Part shown: positions 1 to 7,805 of the stretch, one piece after another
How the letters are laid out: each line of letters starts with the position of its first letter
Position numbering within the stretch: position 1 is the first letter of the stretch
NCBI GenBank assembly: GCA_903826715.1
Contig: CAIKFN010000104.1
Location: 1 to 18,315, forward strand
Direction: 5' to 3'
Length of the DNA stretch: 18,315 nucleotides
Source of the DNA: an uncultured Actinomycetes bacterium
GTDB taxonomy: Bacteria; Actinomycetota; Acidimicrobiia; Acidimicrobiales; RAAP-2
Notes under the pieces: model-generated
Told to the model about the DNA's origin: nothing
Database searches by the model: none
The model's input: only the letters and a program-made list of their open reading frames with translations
Translations under genes and position numbers: made by a program

Positions 1-155
1 CGACCAGTACCGCCGTAAACAACAAGGTCATCTGGTCGCTCTGCAACCTCTGGGTCAAGGTTGTTTTGCAACATTCGAAGCGCTGCTTCTTGTGGCCATC
101 CAAGAGTTGAGAGTTTGGTTCCTCTATCGGCTCGAACCGGGCGTGCACCTTGCAT
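1..155 (-). CDS. hutU: Urocanate hydratase, N-terminal fragment (cut by window start)
   Basis: Urocanate hydratase is the second enzyme of histidine degradation; it hydrates urocanate to imidazolonepropionate using tightly bound NAD as electrophile. Only the first 51 codons lie in the window, the rest being beyond base 1. Translating from the ATG at 155 gives MQGARPVRADRGTKL, then LRMLQNNLDPEVAERP and LVVYGGTG. This matches the characteristic start of the family, in which a glycine-rich stretch near VYGG(T/I)G contributes to NAD binding. A purine-rich AAAGAGAAG lies just upstream of the ATG. The gene follows the hutH stop after 17 nt on the same strand, as expected for a hut operon. The identification is firm from the N-terminus; completeness cannot be judged. 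Confidence 0.92.
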   Translation of the reverse strand, partial: MQGARPVRADRGTKLSTLGWPQEAALRMLQNNLDPEVAERPDDLVVYGGTG

Positions 156-172
156 GGGCTTCTCTTTTCTTG

Positions 173-1702
173 TTAGTTGAGATGAACAAAGTGTTCAACT
201 ATTTTGAGTAGTTCGCCACTGCGCACCAGCTCGCTAACGCGTGCAATTTCTGGTGAGAGATAGCGGTCGTGACCCGGGCCTCCTGAAACTTCATTTACGC
301 GATCAGCCACCGCTGCAGTTGCTGGAGAAGCATTAAGTGGTGCGCGCAACGAAATAGCGCGTGCAGCGCTCATCATCTCAATAGCAATCACGTCATTCAG
401 TGCATTCATGGAACGACGTAATTTACGAGCAGCATGCCAGCCCATAGATACGTGGTCTTCTTGCATTGCAGAAGACGGGATTGAGTCAACACTGGCGGGA
501 CTAGCGAGCCGCTTCATTTCACTCACCATTGCTGCTTGTGCATACTGAGCAATCATCAGCCCAGAATCCACGCCAGCTTGATGAGCAAGGAATGGTGGCA
601 ATCCGAAGTTACGGTGCACATCTAAGAGGCGATCAGTTCGTCTTTCTGAAATTGATGCAGCGTCGCAGAGCGCAATCGCTAAGAAATCAAGAACGTACGC
701 AACTGGAGCCCCGTGGAAGTTCCCATTCGACGACAGAGTTCCGTCACTAAGCACAGATGGGTTGTCTATTGCTGATGCAAGTTCGGTGTCTGCGACTTGC
801 GCTGCGTACGTGATTGTGTCTCTCACAGCACCATGAACCTGTGGTGCGCAGCGAAGCGAGTACGCATCTTGAACCTGACTCGTATCGTCTTCGTGCGATT
901 TAACAATCTGCGAATCCTGCATCAGGGCGTAGATGTTCTTTGCGCTGTTCTTTTGACCCACGTGTGGACGTAGATTTTGTAGTTCCTCACCAAAAACCTT
1001 GTCAGTGCCCCGAAGAGCCTGAATAGAGAGCGCTGCTGCTACGTCAAGATGCTTCAGCAACTGATTTGCATCTTCGATGGCCATTACCAACTGTCCAAGC
1101 ATTCCATCTGTGCCGTTAATCATCGCGAGGCCTTCTTTTTCCGCGAGGAGCACCGGAGATAATCCGGCTTCGCTCAGCGCTGCAAGCGCGGACATTTTTA
1201 TGCCTTTGGCATTTCGCACTTCACCTTCACCCATAAGAGCCAGAGCCACATGCGCAAGTGGCGCAAGGTCTCCGGAGCAACCAAGTGAACCAAATTCAAA
1301 AACTAGAGGTGTTATTTCAGCGTTCAGCATCGCTGCGTACGCGTGAGCTGTCGAAAGTCGAATACCTGAAACACCACTGCACAGGTTGGTAAGTCTTGAG
1401 AACATAAGCGCGCGAACAACTTCACGTTCGACCTCTTCACCTACCCCTGAAGCGTGTGAGCGGATCAGTGACTGCTGCATCAAACTTCTCTGGTCAGGAG
1501 AAATAAATGTTGTCGCGAGGGACCCGAATCCAGTTGACACACCGTAGACCGCAGTTCCACTCTTTACCATTACGTCAATTGCGGCTCGCTGGGACTGGAG
1601 CCGAGACTCAACGCTTTCGCTGAGCACCACTTTTTCATTCATGCGAGCTACTGCAATTAGCTCAGCTCTCGTGGACGGCGCATCGCCAATTTCAACTATC
1701 AT
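173..1702 (-). CDS. hutH: Histidine ammonia-lyase (histidase)
   Basis: HutH removes ammonia from L-histidine to give trans-urocanate, the entry step of histidine catabolism, in the cytosol. The protein has YGVSTGFG at residues 53-60 and the cofactor loop GSLGCSGDLAPLAH near 138-151. The MIO electrophile would form from Cys142-Ser143-Gly144 rather than the usual Ala-Ser-Gly. I recall a Cys in this place from other actinobacterial histidases, so it is probably functional. I start at the ATG at 1702, not the in-frame ATG at 1723. This gives MIVEIGDAP, a 509-residue protein, and puts Tyr53 and residues 142-144 at the canonical Pseudomonas numbering; a GAGAAGAG ribosome site precedes it. The start overlaps the end of the upstream hutG-like gene by 11 nt, and hutU follows after 17 nt, so the three are probably one transcript. 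Confidence 0.96.
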   Translation of the reverse strand: MIVEIGDAPSTRAELIAVARMNEKVVLSESVESRLQSQRAAIDVMVKSGTAVYGVSTGFGSLATTFISPDQRSLMQQSLIRSHASGVGEEVEREVVRALMFSRLTNLCSGVSGIRLSTAHAYAAMLNAEITPLVFEFGSLGCSGDLAPLAHVALALMGEGEVRNAKGIKMSALAALSEAGLSPVLLAEKEGLAMINGTDGMLGQLVMAIEDANQLLKHLDVAAALSIQALRGTDKVFGEELQNLRPHVGQKNSAKNIYALMQDSQIVKSHEDDTSQVQDAYSLRCAPQVHGAVRDTITYAAQVADTELASAIDNPSVLSDGTLSSNGNFHGAPVAYVLDFLAIALCDAASISERRTDRLLDVHRNFGLPPFLAHQAGVDSGLMIAQYAQAAMVSEMKRLASPASVDSIPSSAMQEDHVSMGWHAARKLRRSMNALNDVIAIEMMSAARAISLRAPLNASPATAAVADRVNEVSGGPGHDRYLSPEIARVSELVRSGELLKIVEHFVHLN

Positions 1703-2606
1703 TTTTTCTCTTCTCGATACCATTAAGTACTTCTAAAACAATGAGGGCGGCTAAGCGAACTGTCCTCTGGTCGATGGAATCTTTTTCCACGTCAATTTCT
1801 GTGATGTCGATTGCTTTCACTCTTGAGTCCGCACACACGGTGCGAGTAAAGCGTCGAAGTTCGTCAGCGCTAAGTCCGCCTGGTGCTGCAGCCGGACAAC
1901 CGGGCACAACTGAACGGTCTGCAACGTCTACGTCAATGTCAACATAAATAGACTGACCATTCGCGCCAGCAATGTTGAGGGCTCTCTTAGCCGCTTCTTC
2001 AATAGAAACTGAACGCAACTCGTCACGAGAGATTGTCGAAATACCTGCATCACGTGCACGCTTTGCATAGAAAGCAGAGTTAGAAAAGTCGGCGATCCCA
2101 ACTTGTACAACATTCTTTCCTTGAAGACCGCTGTCAAGCAACTGGCGCACTGGAGAGCCGTTAGAAGTTCCATCGCGTAGATCATGGTGCGCGTCAAGAG
2201 TAATTAATCCAAACGTCTCTATTCCATTTTTTGCAATTGAGCGAAGTCCATGCCACGTTGCAGCATTATCTCCACCCAAAATGACGGTAAGTACACACTC
2301 TGGACTTATGCTTTCTACAAGACTACGAACTCTTTCAAAACCTCCCGAGCCATCAGGGTCTTGCACGTTGCCGTAGTCAACGAGTGTGAACAACTCAAGA
2401 AGATCAACCTGGTTGCTGTACGACCACGTCGAATAGCGCGCCAGCGCCTCTCGAATAGCGTCAGGAGTGCCTACTGAAGAACGAGTCGAAACTGATGTCT
2501 CGTACGTATGCAAGCCAAAAATTGCAACGTTCTCTTTGACTTTCGAAGGGACACTTGCTAGCAAGTTGCTTGCTGGAGGCCAGTTTTGATCTGATGGAAG
2601 TGCCAC
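1692..2606 (-). CDS. hutG: Arginase/agmatinase-family ureohydrolase, probable formimidoylglutamase
   Basis: This 304-residue protein belongs to the dinuclear-manganese ureohydrolase fold. Visible motifs are GGDN at 111-114, DAHHD at 138-142, a VDIDVD strand with Asp223, Asp225 and Asp227, and Glu270, which sits where arginases bind the guanidinium group. Its place directly upstream of hutH and hutU suggests it hydrolyses N-formimino-L-glutamate to glutamate and formamide, the last hut step; this is inferred from context, because arginase-family members are hard to tell apart by motif. The first metal-binding motif has Asn114 where the usual GGDH carries a histidine ligand, and the last ligand strand reads DVDVAD rather than DxDxxDP. 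The start is GTG at 2606, with an in-frame stop upstream and no clear Shine-Dalgarno site. A TATCAT box 7 nt upstream suggests a leaderless message. Agmatinase or guanidinobutyrase activity is possible but less likely. Confidence 0.8.
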   Translation of the reverse strand: MALPSDQNWPPASNLLASVPSKVKENVAIFGLHTYETSVSTRSSVGTPDAIREALARYSTWSYSNQVDLLELFTLVDYGNVQDPDGSGGFERVRSLVESISPECVLTVILGGDNAATWHGLRSIAKNGIETFGLITLDAHHDLRDGTSNGSPVRQLLDSGLQGKNVVQVGIADFSNSAFYAKRARDAGISTISRDELRSVSIEEAAKRALNIAGANGQSIYVDIDVDVADRSVVPGCPAAAPGGLSADELRRFTRTVCADSRVKAIDITEIDVEKDSIDQRTVRLAALIVLEVLNGIEKRKNDS

Positions 2607-2613
2607 GTTGCTA

Positions 2614-2619
2614 ATGATA
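2614..2619 (-). promoter_or_regulatory. Candidate -10 box for leaderless hut transcript
   Basis: On the minus strand TATCAT (5 of 6 matches to TATAAT) ends 7 nt before the GTG start of the hutG-like gene, and there is no ribosome site between. This is the spacing expected if transcription begins at the start codon, as is common in actinobacteria. No good -35 box is seen at 17 nt. It lies in the only real gap (2607-2668) between the hut genes and the gene upstream, so it is a reasonable promoter site for hut. Single-hexamer matches are weak evidence. Confidence 0.33.
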
Positions 2620-2668
2620 GGCAGGTTATTGACCCTCTATTAATGGCGTAAATCCCTTACACGTGGGA

Positions 2669-3775
2669 CTATTTCTTCGGTGTTGGAACAACGCCTTTGC
2701 AGTTAGTTCCAACGGGCGACAATGGCTGCGCGACTACTGCTGTTCCTGTGCCAAGCCCAGGGCTCTGCCAGTTGCACGTCCACTTGTCAGGCTCTGCCAT
2801 CACAGTAAAGAAGTCACGCTGCCAGCCAGTTGCAAATACCCCAGCAGAGTGCTGAGAATCCTTTAACTGAAGAGTGAACTTTCCGGTTTGTGTGTGCAAT
2901 GGTGCTGATGCAGCACCCATGATTGGCCAGTAAGGATTCATGTCGAGCTCCATGCCAGACACTGCGCCAGCACTAACGAGCGCAGCTCCGACCTGAGACG
3001 GAAGCACACCAGTCATTGATGCGACGAAGATCAGATTCCCATTTGCGTCAACGCCAAGACCAGTTCTTGGCTGGGTAAGTACGTGGCGCAGTGGATCACC
3101 CCACGCCATGGGGTTGGTTGTAACCGTGGGAGCAACGACGCCCTTTAAAACCAGTGGCAATAAGTTTTGTCGAAAACTGATTGCCCTAAATTTCTTGGTT
3201 GGGAAACCTTTCGCTAGCCATGGGCCCATCTCCCAATGACCTTGTGCATTAATTGCAATTGTCATATCGCCCCTAACGAGTGGTTCAAGAGCTATGCCGT
3301 CACTTATGGCGCCACCGGCTTTGGCTGCTTTTTTAAATCCTCCGTTAAATGCTGCAACAACACCCGCGAGTCCTTCGCTCGCCCAATCAATGTGTGGTCC
3401 CATGTCGTAGGGCAATGTTGTGGTCGTAGGTGGATCTTGGGTTCCGCTGTGCCATCGAAGCAGTGTGGTTCTTGCACGCATGCGAAGTACCGTGAACTCG
3501 GCACCAGGGGCGACGCTAGAGGTTGAAGTAGTTGTAGTTGACTGACTCTCGGGAATTACGAGTAGTCGGTAATCAACCATCACTCCACGCTTAGAAGAGC
3601 TAATTACCGTCCATCCAGCTTGCTTCTTTTCTTTTGCAATAGTCGTAGTAGTGGTTGTCGTGCCGTGAACTTTTTGGTAAACAACAAATCCTCCGCCGCA
3701 AAGGGCAAGAATTAATACAGAAATTAAAAGTAGGACGTACGGTTTAGCTGTTCTTCGTTTTGCGTGTTTTGCCAC
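2669..3775 (-). CDS. Membrane-anchored phosphodiester glycosidase (NAGPA/DUF2233-like) family protein
   Basis: The 368-residue protein has a basic N-terminus, one hydrophobic segment at about 13-34 (signal anchor or uncleaved signal peptide), then a region with three threonine-rich linkers (about 39-45, 80-87 and 117-120), then a globular domain. FNGGF at 143-147, RTGLGVD at 237-243 and GMELDMNP at 274-281 resemble the phosphodiester glycosidase (NAGPA) family. In the mammalian enzyme that domain removes N-acetylglucosamine from a phosphodiester; bacterial members are thought to act on cell-surface glycans, but the substrate here is unknown. Two cysteines (334, 359) could form an extracytoplasmic disulfide. 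The GTG start lies 9 nt after the qcrB stop, and the AGGG of its ribosome site overlaps that TAG, so it is read as the last gene of the ctaE-qcr operon. Family assignment is fairly firm; a role in respiration is not shown. Confidence 0.78.
   Translation of the reverse strand: MAKHAKRRTAKPYVLLLISVLILALCGGGFVVYQKVHGTTTTTTTIAKEKKQAGWTVISSSKRGVMVDYRLLVIPESQSTTTTSTSSVAPGAEFTVLRMRARTTLLRWHSGTQDPPTTTTLPYDMGPHIDWASEGLAGVVAAFNGGFKKAAKAGGAISDGIALEPLVRGDMTIAINAQGHWEMGPWLAKGFPTKKFRAISFRQNLLPLVLKGVVAPTVTTNPMAWGDPLRHVLTQPRTGLGVDANGNLIFVASMTGVLPSQVGAALVSAGAVSGMELDMNPYWPIMGAASAPLHTQTGKFTLQLKDSQHSAGVFATGWQRDFFTVMAEPDKWTCNWQSPGLGTGTAVVAQPLSPVGTNCKGVVPTPKK
3641..3661 (-). repeat. Seven-threonine linker with mixed codons
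   Basis: The stretch encodes seven consecutive threonines (residues 39-45 of the glycosidase-like protein) directly after the membrane anchor. All four threonine codons are used, so the DNA is not a simple slipped repeat and the amino-acid run itself seems to be kept. It probably serves as a flexible or glycosylated spacer outside the membrane. Confidence 0.7.
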
Positions 3776-3784
3776 GCGTTAACC

Positions 3785-5329
3785 CTAACGGTCGACTACG
3801 CGAGTGCCATTGCCTTCATCAACATTCTTAACTGAATCTAATTCAGTGATGAACTTAGGCACTGGGATTGGCGCAAGATGACTTGGAACATCATCAACAT
3901 ACCGCGGCGACGCTGTAGCAACGTACTCACCTTCAGCTGTTCGAGTGACAACATTCGTAGTCTTACGTTTTCCTGCACCCTTGAAGCTCTGCATTTCTTT
4001 ACAAATCTTGTACGACAATGGATACGCAATAAGTGGAACAAGAACCACGAGAATTCGCATGGCCCAAAGCACAGTGTTAAGTGAGATGTGGAAGAAGTTG
4101 GCAATAACGTCAGTCGAACTTGCAATGAACAACATCATCAAGAATGAAAGTGTCGCTACTCCAACTGAAGTACGGACTGCTCGGTCACTAGGGCGGTCAA
4201 GGAGGTGGTGAATTGCATTATCACCAGTGAACTTTCGCTCAAGTGCTGGCCAGGCGTAGGCCAAGTTGAATACGAGACCTGGCAAAATAAGAGCCGGCAC
4301 GAGCGTTTCAAACGCAATGGTATGTCCGAAGCTATGGAAGGTCCACGACGGCCAAATACGAAGCGCTCCGTCTAGGAATCCCATGTACCAGTCAGGCTGC
4401 ACAGCGTACGAAATGTTTGACGCGTGGTACTGACCGAACTGCCAAATTGGGTTGATCTGTGCAAACGCACCAAGTGCTGCAGTAACGCCACCAACAATCA
4501 GCAAGAAGCCGGTGGTCTTAGCCATGAAGACTGGGAACATTGGAGTTCCAACGACGTTCTCTTCAGTTTTTCCAGGTCCAGGGAACTGAGTGTGCTTTTG
4601 GCGAACTAGAAGTGCCAAGTGAGCACCAACGAGTCCCAAAATCAGAAGCGGAACAATAAATTCGTGCAGAACAAAGAAGCGAGGGATAACCATTGTCCCG
4701 GGGAAGTTTCCACCGAAGATCCAAAAGGCGAGGTAGCTTCCAACAACTGGAAGTGACAAGAGGATTGAGTACGCAATGCGAATACCAGTTCCTGAAACAA
4801 GGTCATCTGGAAGTGAGTAACCGAGGAATCCATTAACAATCGCAAGCGTCATCAGCGTTGTACCAATTGTCCAGTTGAGTTCACGAGGTTTACGGAATGC
4901 GCCAGTAAAGAACACGCGAGCCATGTGGACAACAAGAGCGCCAACAAAAATATCGCAAGCCCAGTGGTGCATTTGGCGCATCAAGAGGCCACCACGAACG
5001 GCGAACGAAAGGTTTACTGAAGACGCGTACGCCTCAGTCATCTTCTGCCCATAGAGCGGCATGTACGTTCCGTGATACGTAACAATCGCGGTACTCGGGA
5101 TGTAATAGAGCGCGAGGAAAATTCCCGTTACTAGAAGAATTACAAATGAGTACAGCGCAATTTCACCGAGCATGAACGACCAGTGGTCTGGGAAAATTTT
5201 GTCAAGGAATGTACGTCCACCCTTGGCGGCGCCAAGACGGTCGTCAATTTCATTAAGTGCATGTCCTACGCCACCGAATGGCCCCTTGGCCAACTTCTTG
5301 GCACGCTTCGTGTTCAGTGTTTCACTCAT
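3785..5329 (-). CDS. qcrB: Menaquinol:cytochrome c reductase, cytochrome b subunit
   Basis: QcrB is the membrane core of the bc1 complex. It carries two b hemes and both quinone sites and passes electrons from menaquinol to the Rieske protein and the cytochrome c subunit. The 514-residue protein is strongly hydrophobic. Likely heme ligands are His121/His135 and His222/His237, giving the 14- and 15-residue spacing of cytochrome b. The quinol-oxidation loop reads PDWY (312-315) where mitochondrial proteins have PEWY. The C-terminus extends past the last helix as a polar tail, as in other actinobacterial QcrB. I start at the ATG at 5329: it forms an ATGA overlap with the qcrA stop and has GGGAG five bases upstream. 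The longer in-frame TTG start at 5341 is less likely. The gene lies in the order ctaE-qcrC-qcrA-qcrB. Confidence 0.95.
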   Translation of the reverse strand: MSETLNTKRAKKLAKGPFGGVGHALNEIDDRLGAAKGGRTFLDKIFPDHWSFMLGEIALYSFVILLVTGIFLALYYIPSTAIVTYHGTYMPLYGQKMTEAYASSVNLSFAVRGGLLMRQMHHWACDIFVGALVVHMARVFFTGAFRKPRELNWTIGTTLMTLAIVNGFLGYSLPDDLVSGTGIRIAYSILLSLPVVGSYLAFWIFGGNFPGTMVIPRFFVLHEFIVPLLILGLVGAHLALLVRQKHTQFPGPGKTEENVVGTPMFPVFMAKTTGFLLIVGGVTAALGAFAQINPIWQFGQYHASNISYAVQPDWYMGFLDGALRIWPSWTFHSFGHTIAFETLVPALILPGLVFNLAYAWPALERKFTGDNAIHHLLDRPSDRAVRTSVGVATLSFLMMLFIASSTDVIANFFHISLNTVLWAMRILVVLVPLIAYPLSYKICKEMQSFKGAGKRKTTNVVTRTAEGEYVATASPRYVDDVPSHLAPIPVPKFITELDSVKNVDEGNGTRVVDR

Positions 5330-6264
5330 GAACGCTCCCAAAATCCAGGTCCTACAGGTTCGTGGTAGTCAGACTGCGCACGGATATAGCCATCTGCATC
5401 AATGTAGATAGGAAGTTGCGGAAGCGGACGAGGAGCTGGACCAAACTGCGGAACAGCACCGTTGTTCACGTTGAACATTGACTGGTGACAAGGACATACG
5501 AGCAACTGCATTTGTTGCTCGTACAAACCTACTGGGCAACCAAGGTGAGTGCAGAGCTTGGAATACGCGAGTAGTCCTTGTGGCCCCCATGACTCTCGCC
5601 CCTTCATTGTTGTGAAGTCTTGGTTAGAGATTCGAATAAGAACAGTCTGGTCAACTGCTTGACCATTTTCTGAATCTTGTTTGCCTTCTGGGTAGACAGT
5701 GATGATCGAGCCAATTGCGAGGTCGCTAACTAGAACGCGACGTCCAGTGATGTCAACTGCGTAGGCATCTTTACGCCAGTCGGTGTGAAAAAGCGTTCCC
5801 TTAGGAAGTGGCCCGAGACTTCTAAGTAGGGGGAATAGTGCGCCAAGTGAAAAGACCCCCATGCCACCAGCAAAGAGTCCAGTGATTACCTTGCGACGCT
5901 TAACAACTCCGCCACCACGCTGAATTATTGCTGCAGCAAATGCTGCGCGGTCCTCATCAGAACTACGAAACTCATGACGGTCTTCTACGAATGGCCCGCG
6001 TGGCATGAGGTACTTACCCCAAGCAACAAGTCCTATCCCAAGCAGTAGCAAACTTCCAGCGAGCGAACCACCAAGGATGTATGGCTGCCAATTTTGTACG
6101 AACGCTGCAATAAAGAGAACGCCAAAAATAATTGCAAACACGAATGAGATCGAAATTACTTTTTCAACGCGCGCAGGTTTACGAGCGGCCGGCTGTAAGT
6201 GCGGGTCGTCTGCTGAAAGTCCGCGTAGTGAAACTGGCGTGTTGGTTTCGTGATTATTGCTCAC
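5326..6264 (-). CDS. qcrA: Rieske iron-sulfur subunit of menaquinol:cytochrome c reductase
   Basis: QcrA carries the [2Fe-2S] cluster that takes the first electron from menaquinol at QcrB and hands it to QcrC. The cluster-binding motifs are CTHLGC at 238-243 and CPCHQS at 257-262, supplying two Cys, two His and the pair of disulfide-forming Cys. Instead of one anchor, the 312-residue protein has three predicted helices (about 36-57, 62-86 and 127-147), typical of actinobacterial QcrA. The third is preceded by KRRK, resembling a Tat-type signal, which fits export of the folded cluster domain. The GTG start overlaps the qcrC stop as GTGA, with GGGGAG upstream. Its own stop overlaps the qcrB ATG, so the three subunits are translationally coupled. 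Confidence 0.96.
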   Translation of the reverse strand: MSNNHETNTPVSLRGLSADDPHLQPAARKPARVEKVISISFVFAIIFGVLFIAAFVQNWQPYILGGSLAGSLLLLGIGLVAWGKYLMPRGPFVEDRHEFRSSDEDRAAFAAAIIQRGGGVVKRRKVITGLFAGGMGVFSLGALFPLLRSLGPLPKGTLFHTDWRKDAYAVDITGRRVLVSDLAIGSIITVYPEGKQDSENGQAVDQTVLIRISNQDFTTMKGRESWGPQGLLAYSKLCTHLGCPVGLYEQQMQLLVCPCHQSMFNVNNGAVPQFGPAPRPLPQLPIYIDADGYIRAQSDYHEPVGPGFWERS

Positions 6265-7151
6265 TCGTCTCGCTCCCCTACCCAGAATCCAAATAGTGCA
6301 AGTCCACCAACACCAAGTGCGAGTCCTATAAATCCTTCAGCCACTGGACCAAGTCCACCAAGTCCAAGTCCACCAGGATTGTTTGGGTGCTGAATTTCTG
6401 TCGTTACGTATTTAACAATGTCGTTCACTTGGCTGTCGCTTAGGTTTCCAGTGAAGCGTGGCATGTTGGCGGGACCTGTACGAATTGCTTCAACTACTTG
6501 AACGGCTGGAATGTTACGAAGTGATGGGGCGTATGTATTGCTCGCGAGTGCGTCACCGTCACCTTCAATGGTGTGACAAGCAGCACAGTTCAGTGCAAAA
6601 AGAGCTGCACCGTTAGAAACATTTGCGGTCGCAAGATTCGGAGTTGGGATGTATGGGTAACTCGGTGCGAGTGAGTTGACCCACGAAGAAATTGCTAGGG
6701 CTTGTGAGTCAGTGAGTTTCTGAACATGGCGCATTGCTTGTACTGCACGAGGGTCTGCTGCTGGCATGCGACCAGATGTAATCCAGAAGTCCACCGTTGC
6801 TGGCCCGAGCCCTACGAGTGCTGGATATGAACCAGAAGATCCAGTTGCAGGAACTCCGTTTGCTTCAGTGCCGTGACATGAGGCGCAGTTCTGCATGTAG
6901 AGCGCCCGCCCAAGGCCGATTAATGACGTCGGGGGTGCGTTGTACGTAATTGAAGAGTTACCGTACGAAACAACTGCACCCTTTGAGTCTTTTACAACTG
7001 TCGTGGAATTAGGTGTTCCAGAGTCGATGCGGCCTGTTTGGTATGGCTGCTTCGCAGCGTCTGCCCCTTGAGCGAAGAGAACTAGTGGACCAGCACTTGC
7101 AACACCCAAGATGGTGAGCAGTGCAGCGCGCTTGAAAAAGGAACCAATCAT
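6261..7151 (-). CDS. qcrC: Diheme cytochrome c subunit of menaquinol:cytochrome c reductase
   Basis: QcrC is the membrane-bound diheme cytochrome c that in actinobacteria replaces soluble cytochrome c and links the bc1 complex directly to cytochrome c oxidase. The two heme-attachment motifs are CASCH (89-93) and CAACH (189-193). Candidate axial methionines are Met129 in SGRMP and Met230 in ANMP. An N-terminal hydrophobic segment (about 9-28, ending near GADA) exports the protein, and a C-terminal helix (about 270-290) anchors it, preceded by a Gly/Leu-rich linker. At 296 residues it is of usual length. The ATG has AGGAAAAGG immediately before it and lies 7 nt after the ctaE stop. Confidence 0.95.
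   Translation of the reverse strand: MIGSFFKRAALLTILGVASAGPLVLFAQGADAAKQPYQTGRIDSGTPNSTTVVKDSKGAVVSYGNSSITYNAPPTSLIGLGRALYMQNCASCHGTEANGVPATGSSGSYPALVGLGPATVDFWITSGRMPAADPRAVQAMRHVQKLTDSQALAISSWVNSLAPSYPYIPTPNLATANVSNGAALFALNCAACHTIEGDGDALASNTYAPSLRNIPAVQVVEAIRTGPANMPRFTGNLSDSQVNDIVKYVTTEIQHPNNPGGLGLGGLGPVAEGFIGLALGVGGLALFGFWVGERDE
6346..6375 (-). repeat. Short imperfect tandem repeat encoding the QcrC Gly/Leu linker
   Basis: On the minus strand, repeated GGACTTGGT-like units encode GGLGLGGLGP just before the C-terminal anchor helix of QcrC. It is a low-complexity hinge inside the gene and could vary in length between strains by slippage. Confidence 0.5.
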
Positions 7152-7158
7152 CCTTTTC

Positions 7159-7803
7159 CTACTTTAGGAGGAAAAGCGCTGAATAGAGCCCAACCCAAAT
7201 TACGTCGACAAAGTGCCAGTAGTAACTGACTCCTTGGAACGTTGAAAGTTCTCCCGGGTCGCCTTCAGTTCCGCGCATACGAAATAGAAGAGCTCCCATT
7301 GCGACTAGTCCCAAGAACACGTGCAGTCCGTGAAGTCCAGTAGTGATAAAGAAAATTGATCCGTACGAGTTGGTGTACCAACGAGTTGAAAGGTTTAACC
7401 ACTCGTAGCACTGGTTCGCAACAAATACTGCACCCATAACAATGGTGATAATTGTCCACGTGCGTGCTTCACGACGTCGTCGGTGCTCAACTAGCCACAC
7501 TGCCCACTGCATTGTGAACGACGAAGCAACCAAGATGATTGTGAAGATTCCTGATTGCAATGTGTCGAGTTTCGTGCCGACGGGAGGCCACGCGACGAGG
7601 TGTGCTTTGATAGTAAATAACGCGGCGAAGAGTCCTGAGAAGAACATCAACTCGCTACCGAGCCAAATCATCACTCCAATGGCGAGCATTGGAGGACGAT
7701 CGTGAACAATCTTCTCCGGCTTCGCCAGGCTTTGGGGGGAAATCGCCTGACTCACGCCTACAGTTCTACTAGAAAAAATACTCTTCGTGCCATAACTGGC
7801 CAT
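7159..7803 (-). CDS. ctaE: Cytochrome c oxidase subunit III (aa3-type)
   Basis: CtaE is the non-catalytic subunit III of the terminal aa3 oxidase. The 214-residue protein has five predicted helices, the actinobacterial short form, and family signatures LGSELMFFSGLFA near 48-60, TTGLHGLHVFLG at 154-165 and YYWHFVDVIWVGLY at 194-207. It lies directly before qcrCAB, the usual actinobacterial arrangement, in which bc1 and aa3 form one supercomplex; subunits I and II are not in the window. The ATG is two bases after the helD stop (TAATAATG on the minus strand) and no Shine-Dalgarno site is visible, so it may be translated by re-initiation after helD or from an internal promoter in helD that I cannot place. 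Confidence 0.95.
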   Translation of the reverse strand: MASYGTKSIFSSRTVGVSQAISPQSLAKPEKIVHDRPPMLAIGVMIWLGSELMFFSGLFAALFTIKAHLVAWPPVGTKLDTLQSGIFTIILVASSFTMQWAVWLVEHRRRREARTWTIITIVMGAVFVANQCYEWLNLSTRWYTNSYGSIFFITTGLHGLHVFLGLVAMGALLFRMRGTEGDPGELSTFQGVSYYWHFVDVIWVGLYSALFLLK

Positions 7804-7805
7804 TA

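Noticed and set aside
1077..1346. Plus-strand open frame opposite hutH
   Set aside because: It lies wholly inside a confidently identified enzyme gene and its translation has no recognisable domain; it is a codon-bias shadow.
1703..1723. Longer hutH reading from an ATG at 1723
   Set aside because: The extra seven residues (MVSRREK) are not part of the family. Starting at 1702 restores canonical residue numbering and has a better-placed purine-rich ribosome site.
5330..5341. Longer qcrB reading from a TTG at 5341
   Set aside because: The ATG at 5329 gives a clean ATGA overlap with qcrA and has GGGAG at proper distance; the TTG would bury that site in coding sequence.
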